Source: Clostridiales bacterium
Lineage (GTDB): Bacteria; Bacillota; Clostridia; Christensenellales; Aristaeellaceae
Direction: 5' to 3'
NCBI GenBank assembly: GCA_022776785.1
Contig: JALFHA010000289.1
Coordinates: 1 to 6,273 of the forward strand
DNA: 6,273 nt
A program made the position numbers and the translations under genes. A model generated the notes under the pieces. That model saw only the letters and a program-made list of their open reading frames with translations. It had not been told where the DNA came from and ran no database searches. This document shows, one piece after another, positions 1-5,116 of this stretch (position 1 is its first letter; each line of letters opens with the position of its first letter).

Positions 1-1
1 T

Positions 2-454
2 ATCCGCCATGCGCCGCAGCTCGTCAAGTGAGCACTCGCGCGCGGGCACGACGCGCTCGAAGCCTAGCCTGCCCATCAGCGCCGCGCCCTGCGCGTTGTT
101 GACCGCCATCTGCGTGCTGGCGTGCAGCGTCAGCTGAGGAAACCGCTCCCGCGCGATGCGCGCTACGCCGAAGTCCTGCACGAGAATCGCGTCTGCGCCG
201 ACGCGGGCAAGCAGCTCGAGCACGTCGCACAGGTCGTCCGTCTCCGCCTGCTTCACCAGCGTGTTGACCGTCACATAGATTTTTCTGCCGCGCTCATGCG
301 CATATTCGACGGACTCACGCAGCCCCTCTGCGTCGAAATTGCCCGCATAGCTGCGCGCGCCAAAGGCGGTGTAGCCCAGATAGACCGCGTCCGCGCCGCA
401 GGAAACCGCAGCGACCAATGCCTCCCGGTTGCCCGCCGGGGAGAGTAGCTCCAT
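2..454 (-). CDS. U32 family peptidase-like protein, N-terminal part (cut by window edge)
   Basis: The first 151 codons are visible; the gene continues beyond the left edge. The protein opens with MELLSPAGN (residues 1-9), followed by the GADAVYLG segment (21-28), a GNFDAEGLRE stretch, the alternating strand/helix run YVTVNTLVK, then DAILVQDFGVARI and LHASTQMAVNN. These are hallmarks of the U32 N-terminal TIM-barrel domain. The U32 Cys-containing signature would lie outside the window. Characterised relatives include collagenase-like peptidases and the tRNA/rRNA hydroxylation factors TrhP and RlhA, so RNA modification is at least as likely a role as proteolysis; the visible part cannot decide. 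The ATG at 454 is chosen because GGGAGG lies 4 nt upstream and the family begins with exactly this motif. An ATG 15 nt earlier is out of frame. zapA lies 148 nt upstream, separated by a hairpin that may end or attenuate the upstream transcript. Confidence 0.93.
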   Translation of the reverse strand, partial: MELLSPAGNREALVAAVSCGADAVYLGYTAFGARSYAGNFDAEGLRESVEYAHERGRKIYVTVNTLVKQAETDDLCDVLELLARVGADAILVQDFGVARIARERFPQLTLHASTQMAVNNAQGAALMGRLGFERVVPARECSLDELRRMAD

Positions 455-458
455 AATG

Positions 459-464
459 CCTCCC
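459..464 (-). promoter_or_regulatory. Ribosome binding site of the U32 gene
   Basis: GGGAGG reads on the minus strand with only 4 nt (CATT) before the ATG at 454. The spacing is short but the match is good. It supports the MELLSPAGN start over the out-of-frame ATG further upstream. Confidence 0.65.
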
Positions 465-471
465 AAATCAT

Positions 472-486
472 GGGCGCGATGCGCCC
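472..486 (-). repeat. Perfect 6-bp palindrome with 3-nt loop upstream of the U32 gene
   Basis: On the minus strand GGGCGC, loop ATC, then GCGCCC, ending 7 nt before the U32 ribosome binding site. The stem is perfect and all G-C pairs. No T-run follows, so it is not an intrinsic terminator. It could modulate translation of the U32 gene or be a chance product of GC-rich DNA. Confidence 0.4.
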
Positions 487-563
487 GCCTTCAAAGCAGC
501 CCGGTATTCTTTTTCCGCTTGTGCCTGCAAAGCCGGCTGCTTATGCCCAATCCGACAGACTGC

Positions 564-596
564 AAAAGGCGGCGCAGGGCCGTCCCTGTCGCCGCC
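564..596 (-). terminator. Candidate intrinsic terminator downstream of zapA
   Basis: Starting 7 nt after the zapA stop, the minus strand forms a two-part stem: GGCGGCG (596-590) with CGCCGCC (574-568), and inside it CAGGG (588-584) with CCCTG (579-575). There is a single bulged A and a 4-nt loop. TTTT (567-564) follows directly. The stem is long and all but fully GC. The T-tract is short, so termination may be partial, making this an attenuator between zapA and the U32 gene. The flanking CTGC/GCAG could extend the structure. Confidence 0.6.
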
Positions 597-602
597 GCAG
601 AA

Positions 603-863
603 TCATGCCTGCCGCTGCTGCCCCTGAGCGGCCAGCTCCTTTTTCAGCCTGATGTTTTCCTCCTGTGCGCGGAAAAGTTCGTCCGCAATCGTCATCGCCG
701 ACAGCACGGACACGACGCCCTCCGATGCGCGCGCAGTGATCGCCAGCTCGCGCATCCGCCTGTCCACATAGCGCGCGACGCGCTGCGTTTCCTCCGGGGG
801 CTGATCGGTCAGCAGCGCGTAATCGCGCCCCATCAGGCGGACGACCACCCTGTTTTTCTTCAC
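603..863 (-). CDS. zapA: Cell division protein ZapA
   Basis: This 86-residue protein is the right size for ZapA (about 85 residues in Bacillus). ZapA binds FtsZ in the cytoplasm and promotes bundling of its filaments at the division site. The N-terminal beta-hairpin region VVVRLMGRDYALLTDQP (about 6-22) is the typical ZapA head, with a Gly-Arg-Asp turn. It is followed by a helix with YVDRRMREL (about 32-40), a conserved-style segment around VLSAMTIADELFRAQEE (53-69) and a charged C-terminal helix that would form the dimeric coiled coil. The start is GTG at 863, with GGAGG 7 nt upstream, just after the stop of the cyclophilin gene. The 14-nt gap indicates co-transcription with that gene. A hairpin with TTTT follows the stop. 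ZapA next to a U32 gene is an arrangement seen in Clostridia. Confidence 0.9.
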   Translation of the reverse strand: MKKNRVVVRLMGRDYALLTDQPPEETQRVARYVDRRMRELAITARASEGVVSVLSAMTIADELFRAQEENIRLKKELAAQGQQRQA

Positions 864-870
864 AGCTCGT

Positions 871-875
871 CCTCC
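871..875 (-). promoter_or_regulatory. Ribosome binding site fixing the GTG start of zapA
   Basis: GGAGG reads on the minus strand 7 nt before GTG at 863, lying inside the 14-nt gap after the upstream TGA. It makes GTG the only well-placed start. Confidence 0.75.
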
Positions 876-877
876 GC

Positions 878-1402
878 TCAGAACCAGCTCTTGAGCTTCT
901 CGGCGACGTAGGTCGCGCCGAAGGTTTCCACGCGCACGGTCTTCATGCGCTGCTCCTCGTAGGGCTTGTCCATCGCGTCGCGAGGCGCGCTGACAATCGC
1001 GTCGGCGGTCTCCATACCCTCCGTCACCTTGCCGAACGCCGCGTACTGCCCATCCAGATACGGCGCGTCGTCCACCATGATGAAGAACTGGGAGCCCGCG
1101 GAGTTCGGGCGGCTGCTGCGCGCCATCGAGAGCACGCCGCGCGTATGCTTGAGCGGGTTGGCAAAGCCGTTAGCCGCAAACTCGCCGCGGATCGCGTATC
1201 CGGGTCCGCCGGTACCGCGGCCCTGCGGGTCGCCGCCCTGAATCATGAAGCCAGGGATGACGCGGTGGAAGATCACGCCGTCATAGAAGCCCTTGTTGGC
1301 CAGCTCCACGAAATTCGCCACGCTGTTGGGCGCGATTTCGGGGTACAGCTCGCCCTTCATCACCTGTCCGTTTTCCATCTCAATCGTGAATACAGGATTC
1401 AT
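878..1402 (-). CDS. Cyclophilin-type peptidyl-prolyl cis-trans isomerase (cytoplasmic)
   Basis: A 174-residue, single-domain cyclophilin catalysing cis-trans isomerisation of Xaa-Pro bonds. The core motif FHRVIPGFMIQGGDPQG (45-61) carries the equivalents of the catalytic Arg (R47), F52 and Q55. SQFFI (104-108) and LDGQYAAFGKV (116-126) are the other conserved blocks. The position matching Trp121 of human cyclophilin A is Tyr115, and the one matching His126 is Tyr120; loss of that Trp is common in bacterial cyclophilins and usually goes with weak cyclosporin binding. There is no signal peptide or lipobox, so it acts in the cytoplasm. The ATG at 1402 has GGAGGT 8 nt upstream; an overlapping ATG closer to that site is in another frame and leads to a short nonsense peptide. 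It lies 66 nt after the preceding gene and 14 nt before zapA, so probably belongs to the same transcript. It resembles the PpiB group; the symbol is left blank because paralogs cannot be separated here. Confidence 0.95.
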   Translation of the reverse strand: MNPVFTIEMENGQVMKGELYPEIAPNSVANFVELANKGFYDGVIFHRVIPGFMIQGGDPQGRGTGGPGYAIRGEFAANGFANPLKHTRGVLSMARSSRPNSAGSQFFIMVDDAPYLDGQYAAFGKVTEGMETADAIVSAPRDAMDKPYEEQRMKTVRVETFGATYVAEKLKSWF

Positions 1403-1410
1403 TGTCCATT

Positions 1411-1416
1411 ACCTCC
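1411..1416 (-). promoter_or_regulatory. Ribosome binding site of the cyclophilin gene
   Basis: GGAGGT on the minus strand, 8 nt before ATG at 1402. A competing ATG at 1408 is only 2 nt from this site and out of frame, so the later ATG is the real start. Confidence 0.65.
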
Positions 1417-1429
1417 GTTTTCAATCGTG

Positions 1430-1447
1430 CAGCCCTGACCCGGGCTG
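1430..1447 (-). repeat. Short inverted repeat between the amidohydrolase-like gene and the cyclophilin gene
   Basis: CAGCCC (minus strand, 1447-1442) pairs with GGGCTG (1435-1430) around a 6-nt loop, in the 66-nt gap. No T-run follows, so it does not look like a terminator. It may be an RNA stability or processing hairpin, or chance. Confidence 0.3.
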
Positions 1448-1468
1448 TGCAGTTCATTTTCTCCGGCT

Positions 1469-2422
1469 TCACAGATACAGCGCTTTGAGCGAGCCCGTGA
1501 GCAGGTCGTTGACGTCGCTCTCGATTCTCTGGCTGTCCAGGGGATAGCCCGCGCGTGCAAGCGGCAGGTAAGCGTCCGCCAGCAGCGGCCAAAGCTGCTC
1601 CCTTGCGACGAGCCAGCGCCCGAGCATCAGCTCCGGCAGCGCCGCGCCGCTGGCATACGGCAGGAAGCGGCAGCCCAGCTTCTCCAGCGCCAGCGGCAGG
1701 TGATTCATCTCCGTCAGGCGCACAAGCAGGCCGGTCTGCCGCGCCGCCGTCTCAATCAGCAGCGCCTCCGCCCCTCCCTGCGCCCACGCCACGGCGCGCA
1801 CGCCCGGAAAATCGCGCAGCAGCGCATCAAGCGTGCGCACCTGTGCCTCTCCCTCGAGCGAAACGTGCAGCACGCAGCGCTCCTCCTCGCAGACGGGCAG
1901 CACGGTATGGCGCAGTGCGTCCATGCCAAGCCCCTCGGCCAGCACGTCCCTCGCCCCGCAGGCGCGCACAGCACCAGCAAGCTGCCGGGCGGCAGCCTCG
2001 AAGGGAATGCCATAGCGCCCCGGCGCAAACAGCGCCGCTTCCGCCTCGATCATCGCGCTGATGCGGTCATCCTCAAAGGCGGCGTTTCCCGCCTGCCCGA
2101 CGGGCACGACCGCCAGCACGCGCTGGGCGCGCAGCGCGTCGAGCACCTCGCGCAGCCATGCATTCCTGTCATAGCTTTCCTGCATGGAGCGGGCGCTTGC
2201 CAGGTCGCGCGCGGGCAGCTCCAGTGCGCCGAGAGCCGCATAGACCGCTGCGCCATCCATGCCGAAGGGCGTGCCGGGACGCGGCGGGAGCGCAGCCATC
2301 AGCGCATCCACGCCCAGTGAACCCGACTGCACGTCAAAGCGCAGCAGCGTCTCCGCCACCTGCGCGCGGCGGACGGCCTGCTTCACGCAGCGGCGAAGCT
2401 CCTGCTTGTCGGTGACGATCAT
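1469..2422 (-). CDS. Degenerate amidohydrolase-like TIM-barrel protein, function unknown
   Basis: A 317-residue protein with no signal peptide or membrane segment. I do not recognise it as a named family. Its layout resembles amidohydrolase/uronate isomerase-type barrels. FDVQSGSLG (29-37) sits where these have the metal-binding DxHxHxG. NAWLREVLDALRAQRVLAVV (87-106) matches the segment before the 'gv..vv' strand. RCVLHVSLEG (182-191) fits the strand bearing a His ligand (H186 kept), VRAVAWAQGG (208-217) the 'ilaHlGG' strand, and RFLPYASG (252-259) the 'ilfGSD' strand. Most expected ligands (the HxH pair, the next His, the Asp) are replaced, so it is probably not a standard metal-dependent hydrolase. 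The ATG at 2422 overlaps the hemZ stop as ATGA and has GGGAGG/GGGGAG just upstream; the open frame extends 53 codons further but that stretch is hemZ coding in another frame. It is translated in coupling with hemZ, suggesting a related role. The coding call is strong; the fold is inferred from pattern and uncertain. Confidence 0.6.
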   Translation of the reverse strand: MIVTDKQELRRCVKQAVRRAQVAETLLRFDVQSGSLGVDALMAALPPRPGTPFGMDGAAVYAALGALELPARDLASARSMQESYDRNAWLREVLDALRAQRVLAVVPVGQAGNAAFEDDRISAMIEAEAALFAPGRYGIPFEAAARQLAGAVRACGARDVLAEGLGMDALRHTVLPVCEEERCVLHVSLEGEAQVRTLDALLRDFPGVRAVAWAQGGAEALLIETAARQTGLLVRLTEMNHLPLALEKLGCRFLPYASGAALPELMLGRWLVAREQLWPLLADAYLPLARAGYPLDSQRIESDVNDLLTGSLKALYL

Positions 2423-3909
2423 GCCTGCTCCCCCTCCCTTTGCAGCCCGGCGAGCTGGTGCGCTTTCTGCGCAAAGACCTCGCGCTTGCGCGCCACCATC
2501 TCGTCCACCCGGTCGATATACTGCCCGATGTTGGCTATATTCGGCGCGCGCAGGATCTTTTCCTCCTGCCGCATCACGCATTTGGAGATGCCGCCCGCTC
2601 CGAGCGCGAGCACGCTGGCCGTCTCCTCCATGTTGTCGATGTTGTAGCGGCAGTACCGCCCCGGCCGCGCATAGCCCACGTTTTCCAGATTGTCGGCCAT
2701 GTACTTCTGCCGGTAGAGGTAGTAGGCGCGCATTCCCATTTCATGCGCCGTCTTCCGGCCGAGCGCCACCATCCGCGCGGCGTCCTGCTCGCTCTGCTGA
2801 TAGCGCTGCTCGTGCAAACGCGAGGAGCGCTTGATCGCCAGCGTGTGCACCGTCAGGCTGTCCGGCCCGAGCGCGCGCACGGCGTCCAGCGTGTGGGCGA
2901 ACATCGCCATATCCTCGCCCGGCAGCGCCGCGATGACGTCCATGTTGATGTCGTCAAAGCCTAGACGGCGCGCCAGCTCAAAGCACGATGCCGTCTGCGC
3001 GGCGGTGTGCGCCCGCCCGATTCGCTCGAGCGTCGCGTCGTTCATCGTCTGCGGATTGATCGAGATGCGCGTCACCGGATGGTCGCGAAGCATCCGCAGC
3101 TTGTCCTCGTCGAGCGTGTCCGGCCGCCCCGCCTCGACGGTCAGCTCGTCAAACGGGCCGAACCGCTTCTCCATGTGCGTCAGCAGCCCGTCAAGCTGCG
3201 CCGTGCTCAGGCTGCTGGGCGTGCCGCCGCCGATGTAGGCAATGCGCGTGTCAAGCCCCAGCTCCCGCGCAAGCGCCGCGCAGGCGTCCATCTCCCGATA
3301 CAGCGCCGCCAGATACGGCTCGACCAGATGCCCGTCGCCGATCTCTCCGGAGGAAAATGAGCAGTAGGCGCAGCGCGTCGTGCAGAACGGGATGCCGACG
3401 TAGAGGTCACAGGTGCTTATCGCGCGCGCAATCAGCCCGCTCTGCGCGTCGAGAATCTCGTCGAGCAGGCTGAGCTTTTCCTCCGTCAGGTCAAACAGCT
3501 CCGCGAGCGTCTCCCGCGCCTGCGCGCGCGTCTGCCCACGCTCGAGCTGCTGGTAATACAGCCGCGTCGGCCGAATGCCCGTCAGCGAGCCCCACGCGGG
3601 CTGGCGTCCCGTGTAGCGCTTAAGCAGCTGATAGCAGCAGCGCTTGATCAGCCGTTTGAGCTGGCGCTTTTCCTCCAGCCCACCATCTTCGACAGCCGGA
3701 GCGCTCATGCCCATGAACAGGCTCTTTGGGCCGACAGTCAGCGAAAAGCTCTCGCGCCAGAGCGTTCCGTCAAGCCTGTGGCTGTGCTCAAGTAGCGCGT
3801 CATGCTCCTCCTGCTCCGTCACCGCCGAGCCCTCGCCGTAAAACAGGCGCACGACGTCCGCGATATCATTCAGAAAGCCTGTCAGCGGCGTGACGACGGC
3901 AATTCTCAC
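2419..3909 (-). CDS. hemZ: HemZ, radical SAM coproporphyrinogen dehydrogenase-like protein
   Basis: A 496-residue protein, close to Bacillus HemZ (about 500). It has an N-terminal region of about 165 residues typical of HemZ, then the radical SAM core. YVGIPFCTTRCAYCSF (170-185) supplies the three 4Fe-4S cysteines C176, C180 and C183 in CxxxCxxC spacing; GGGTP (227-231) is the SAM-binding glycine motif. RISINPQTMND (281-291) replaces the SIGVQS block of HemN/HemW, a HemZ feature, and YRQKYMADNLENVGYARPG (399-417) is also characteristic. HemZ is annotated as oxygen-independent coproporphyrinogen III dehydrogenase, but the extra cysteine just after the cluster motif of E. coli HemN is absent (Ser184 here), so heme synthesis should be treated as unproven; a heme-handling or other radical reaction is possible. 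The start is GTG at 3909, overlapping the previous stop as GTGA with GGAGG 8 nt before it. The frame stays open 66 codons upstream, but that part is the MBL gene in another frame. Confidence 0.93.
   Translation of the reverse strand: MRIAVVTPLTGFLNDIADVVRLFYGEGSAVTEQEEHDALLEHSHRLDGTLWRESFSLTVGPKSLFMGMSAPAVEDGGLEEKRQLKRLIKRCCYQLLKRYTGRQPAWGSLTGIRPTRLYYQQLERGQTRAQARETLAELFDLTEEKLSLLDEILDAQSGLIARAISTCDLYVGIPFCTTRCAYCSFSSGEIGDGHLVEPYLAALYREMDACAALARELGLDTRIAYIGGGTPSSLSTAQLDGLLTHMEKRFGPFDELTVEAGRPDTLDEDKLRMLRDHPVTRISINPQTMNDATLERIGRAHTAAQTASCFELARRLGFDDINMDVIAALPGEDMAMFAHTLDAVRALGPDSLTVHTLAIKRSSRLHEQRYQQSEQDAARMVALGRKTAHEMGMRAYYLYRQKYMADNLENVGYARPGRYCRYNIDNMEETASVLALGAGGISKCVMRQEEKILRAPNIANIGQYIDRVDEMVARKREVFAQKAHQLAGLQREGEQA
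2428..2438 (-). promoter_or_regulatory. Ribosome binding site of the amidohydrolase-like gene, inside the hemZ end
   Basis: The purine run GGGAGGGGGAG ends 5 nt before the ATG at 2422. It lies within the last codons of hemZ and fixes the start at the ATGA overlap, rather than at an upstream in-frame codon inside hemZ. Confidence 0.7.
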
Positions 3910-4514
3910 GCGTACTGCCTCCGTTCCCAGGCGATCTTCGTCTTCATGCCGTGGCCGGGATAGACGATGGTCTGCTCCGGCAGGCCCAGCAGGCGCTTGA
4001 GGGACATCGCCATCTGCATATTGCTGCCGCCGGGCAGATCGACACGTCCGTAGCTGCCGTAGAACATCGTATCCCCCGCAAACAGCGTGTCGCCCGTGCG
4101 GAAGCAAACGCTCCCCTTCGTGTGGCCGGGCGTGTGCAGCACGCTCAGCTCAAGCCCTGCTTCCCTGACTGTGTCGCCCTCGCGCAGCAGCACGTCGGCC
4201 TCCGGCAGCGTCAGGCGCGCGCCGATGACCCCGGAGACGTTGAGCTCCGGGTCGGACAGCGCGGGCGCGTCCAGCTCGTGCACATAGAGCTTTGCGCCGC
4301 GCTCAAGCCACGGCTTCGCGTAGAGCATGTGGTCAAAGTGCGCGTGCGTGAGCAGCACGGCCGCCACCTCGCGCCCGCAGACCGCGCCCTCGACGCTGGC
4401 AAACTCCGCGCCCGGGTCGATGAGCACGCAAGCCCCCGCGCCGCCATGCCCGACGACGTAGGTATTCACCTCGAGCGGCCCGCCTGTCACCGTGCGAATG
4501 TCCAGATTCTCCAT
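3906..4514 (-). CDS. MBL-fold metallohydrolase, GloB/YqgX-like
   Basis: A 202-residue cytoplasmic metallo-beta-lactamase-fold hydrolase of glyoxalase II type. THAHFDHM (56-63) gives the THxHxDH motif with H57, H59, D61 and H62; HTPGHTKGS (127-135) gives H131; FAGDTMF (145-151) gives the bridging D148; YPGHGMKTK (185-193) gives H188. All ligands for a binuclear metal centre are present. The protein is shorter than true glyoxalase II (about 250 residues) and lacks its C-terminal glutathione-binding part, so hydroxyacylglutathione is an unlikely substrate; a different thioester or small ester is more plausible, but unproven. The ATG at 4514 shares one base with the dtd stop (TGATG), with AAGGAGGA 7 nt upstream. 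Its 3' end overlaps hemZ by 4 nt. The dtd-MBL-hemZ order is recurrent in Clostridia, which may mean a shared housekeeping role. Confidence 0.93.
   Translation of the reverse strand: MENLDIRTVTGGPLEVNTYVVGHGGAGACVLIDPGAEFASVEGAVCGREVAAVLLTHAHFDHMLYAKPWLERGAKLYVHELDAPALSDPELNVSGVIGARLTLPEADVLLREGDTVREAGLELSVLHTPGHTKGSVCFRTGDTLFAGDTMFYGSYGRVDLPGGSNMQMAMSLKRLLGLPEQTIVYPGHGMKTKIAWERRQYA
3918..3922 (-). promoter_or_regulatory. Ribosome binding site fixing the GTG start of hemZ
   Basis: GGAGG on the minus strand, 8 nt before GTG at 3909, within the last codons of the MBL-fold gene. It selects the GTGA overlap as start; the HemZ-like sequence (VRIAVVTPL) begins exactly there. Confidence 0.75.
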
Positions 4515-4963
4515 CAGAATGTCCTCCTTGAATCCACCAGCAGCGTAACGGGGCCGTCGTTAATCAGCGAAACCTTCATGTCCGTCTGAAAGATGCCCGT
4601 CTCCACATGCAGGCCCGCAGCGCGCAGCCCCTCGCAATAGGCATCGTAAAGCGGCACGGCGGTCTCCGGCCGCGCCGCGCGGATGAAGCTCGGCCTGCGC
4701 CCGCGGCGCACATCCCCGTGCAGCGTGAACTGCGAAATCGCCAGCACCTCGCCGCCGTTTTCAAGGATGGAGCGGTTCATCTTGCCCTCCTCATCCTCAA
4801 AGATACGCAGGTTGACGGTCTTATCCACGCAGTAGCGCACATCCTCCTGCGTGTCGCCGTCCTCCACGCCGCAGAGCACCATGAAGCCCCTGCCGATGCT
4901 GCCGACAATCTCGCCGTCAACGCGCACGCTCGACTCAAGCACCCTCTGTATCACCAGTCTCAT
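4514..4963 (-). CDS. dtd: D-aminoacyl-tRNA deacylase
   Basis: Dtd hydrolyses D-amino acids (and glycine from tRNA-Ala) off mischarged tRNAs in the cytoplasm, a proofreading step of translation. The 149-residue product matches the family length (145-150). It begins MRLVIQRV, has SQFTLHGDVRRGRRPSF (77-93) with the conserved SQFTL block, and ends with NDGPVT (135-140), carrying the Gly-cisPro motif that inserts into the partner subunit's active site and rejects L-aminoacyl groups. Both blocks are intact. ATG at 4963 is preferred: the family starts with this MR motif, and AAAAGGAG lies 11 nt upstream. An in-frame ATG at 4987 would put that ribosome binding site inside the gene. The gene follows relA after 185 nt, a common pairing in Firmicutes, and its stop overlaps the next start. 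Confidence 0.96.
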   Translation of the reverse strand: MRLVIQRVLESSVRVDGEIVGSIGRGFMVLCGVEDGDTQEDVRYCVDKTVNLRIFEDEEGKMNRSILENGGEVLAISQFTLHGDVRRGRRPSFIRAARPETAVPLYDAYCEGLRAAGLHVETGIFQTDMKVSLINDGPVTLLVDSRRTF

Positions 4964-4974
4964 GAGCAGATAAA

Positions 4975-4982
4975 CTCCTTTT
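4975..4982 (-). promoter_or_regulatory. Ribosome binding site deciding the dtd start
   Basis: AAAAGGAG on the minus strand, 11 nt before ATG at 4963. The slightly long spacing still favours this ATG over the in-frame ATG at 4987, which lies upstream of the site and would add an atypical 8-residue extension. Confidence 0.7.
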
Positions 4983-5000
4983 AACATTCAGTAAAGCACC

Positions 5001-5049
5001 GAAAACCGCCGGGCTGCGATGCAGCCTGCTGAAACAAGCGGAGGTTTTC
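5001..5049 (-). repeat. Nested inverted repeats in the dtd leader
   Basis: On the minus strand an outer pair GAAAACC (5049-5043) and GGTTTTC (5007-5001) encloses a perfect hairpin, GGCTGC (5026-5021), loop ATC, GCAGCC (5017-5012). CCGC/GCGG segments beside the outer arms could also pair and compete. The structure ends 19 nt before the dtd ribosome binding site. It may be a structured leader; there is no direct T-run after the inner stem. No known riboswitch class was recognised. Confidence 0.4.
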
Positions 5050-5092
5050 ATTCCGAAAGCATTTTTTGAACAAATCATGAAAACGAAGCAGC

Positions 5093-5116
5093 TTTCTCCC
5101 CCTTCACGGGGAGAAA
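5093..5116 (-). repeat. Perfect 9-bp inverted repeat downstream of relA
   Basis: TTTCTCCCC (minus strand, 5116-5108), 6-nt loop GTGAAG, then GGGGAGAAA (5101-5093), 32 nt after the relA stop. It is the cleanest hairpin in the window. Its T residues lie upstream and A residues downstream, the opposite of an intrinsic terminator, on either strand. A role in 3'-end protection, processing, or protein binding is possible. Confidence 0.5.

Noticed and set aside
490..530. Possible promoter TTTGCA-N16-GAATAC on the minus strand before the U32 gene
   Set aside because: The -10 element has only two consensus matches. Not supportable without transcript data.
1700..2320. 206-codon open frame on the plus strand, antisense to the unknown gene
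   Set aside because: Considered because the minus-strand gene is unfamiliar. The minus frame has a good ribosome binding site, an ATGA overlap with hemZ and alternating hydrophobic strands and helices; the plus frame is Gln/Arg/His rich with no start context.
2423..2581. 53-codon N-terminal extension of the amidohydrolase-like gene
   Set aside because: The extension is entirely hemZ coding sequence read in another frame; a good ribosome binding site and ATG exist at 2422.
2259..2834. 191-codon plus-strand frame across the hemZ end
   Set aside because: It crosses the boundary of two solid minus-strand genes and is low-complexity Ala/Arg/Pro/Ser rich, typical of a shadow.
3910..4107. 66-codon N-terminal extension of hemZ
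   Set aside because: It overlaps the MBL-fold gene, including its GHGMKTK coding region; HemZ-like sequence starts at the GTG at 3909.
3951..4589. 212-codon open frame on the plus strand
   Set aside because: It lies antisense to the MBL-fold gene and the end of dtd. Its composition is that of a GC-rich shadow (Arg, Ala, His rich), with no recognisable motif; the minus-strand genes there are unambiguous.
4964..4987. In-frame ATG at 4987 as dtd start
   Set aside because: It would place the ribosome binding site inside the gene and add eight residues (MLKGVYLL) absent from the family.
5045..5085. Possible promoter TTGTTC-N17-TGAAAA on the minus strand before dtd
   Set aside because: The -10 candidate matches only half of TATAAT; too weak to list although the region is a sensible promoter location.
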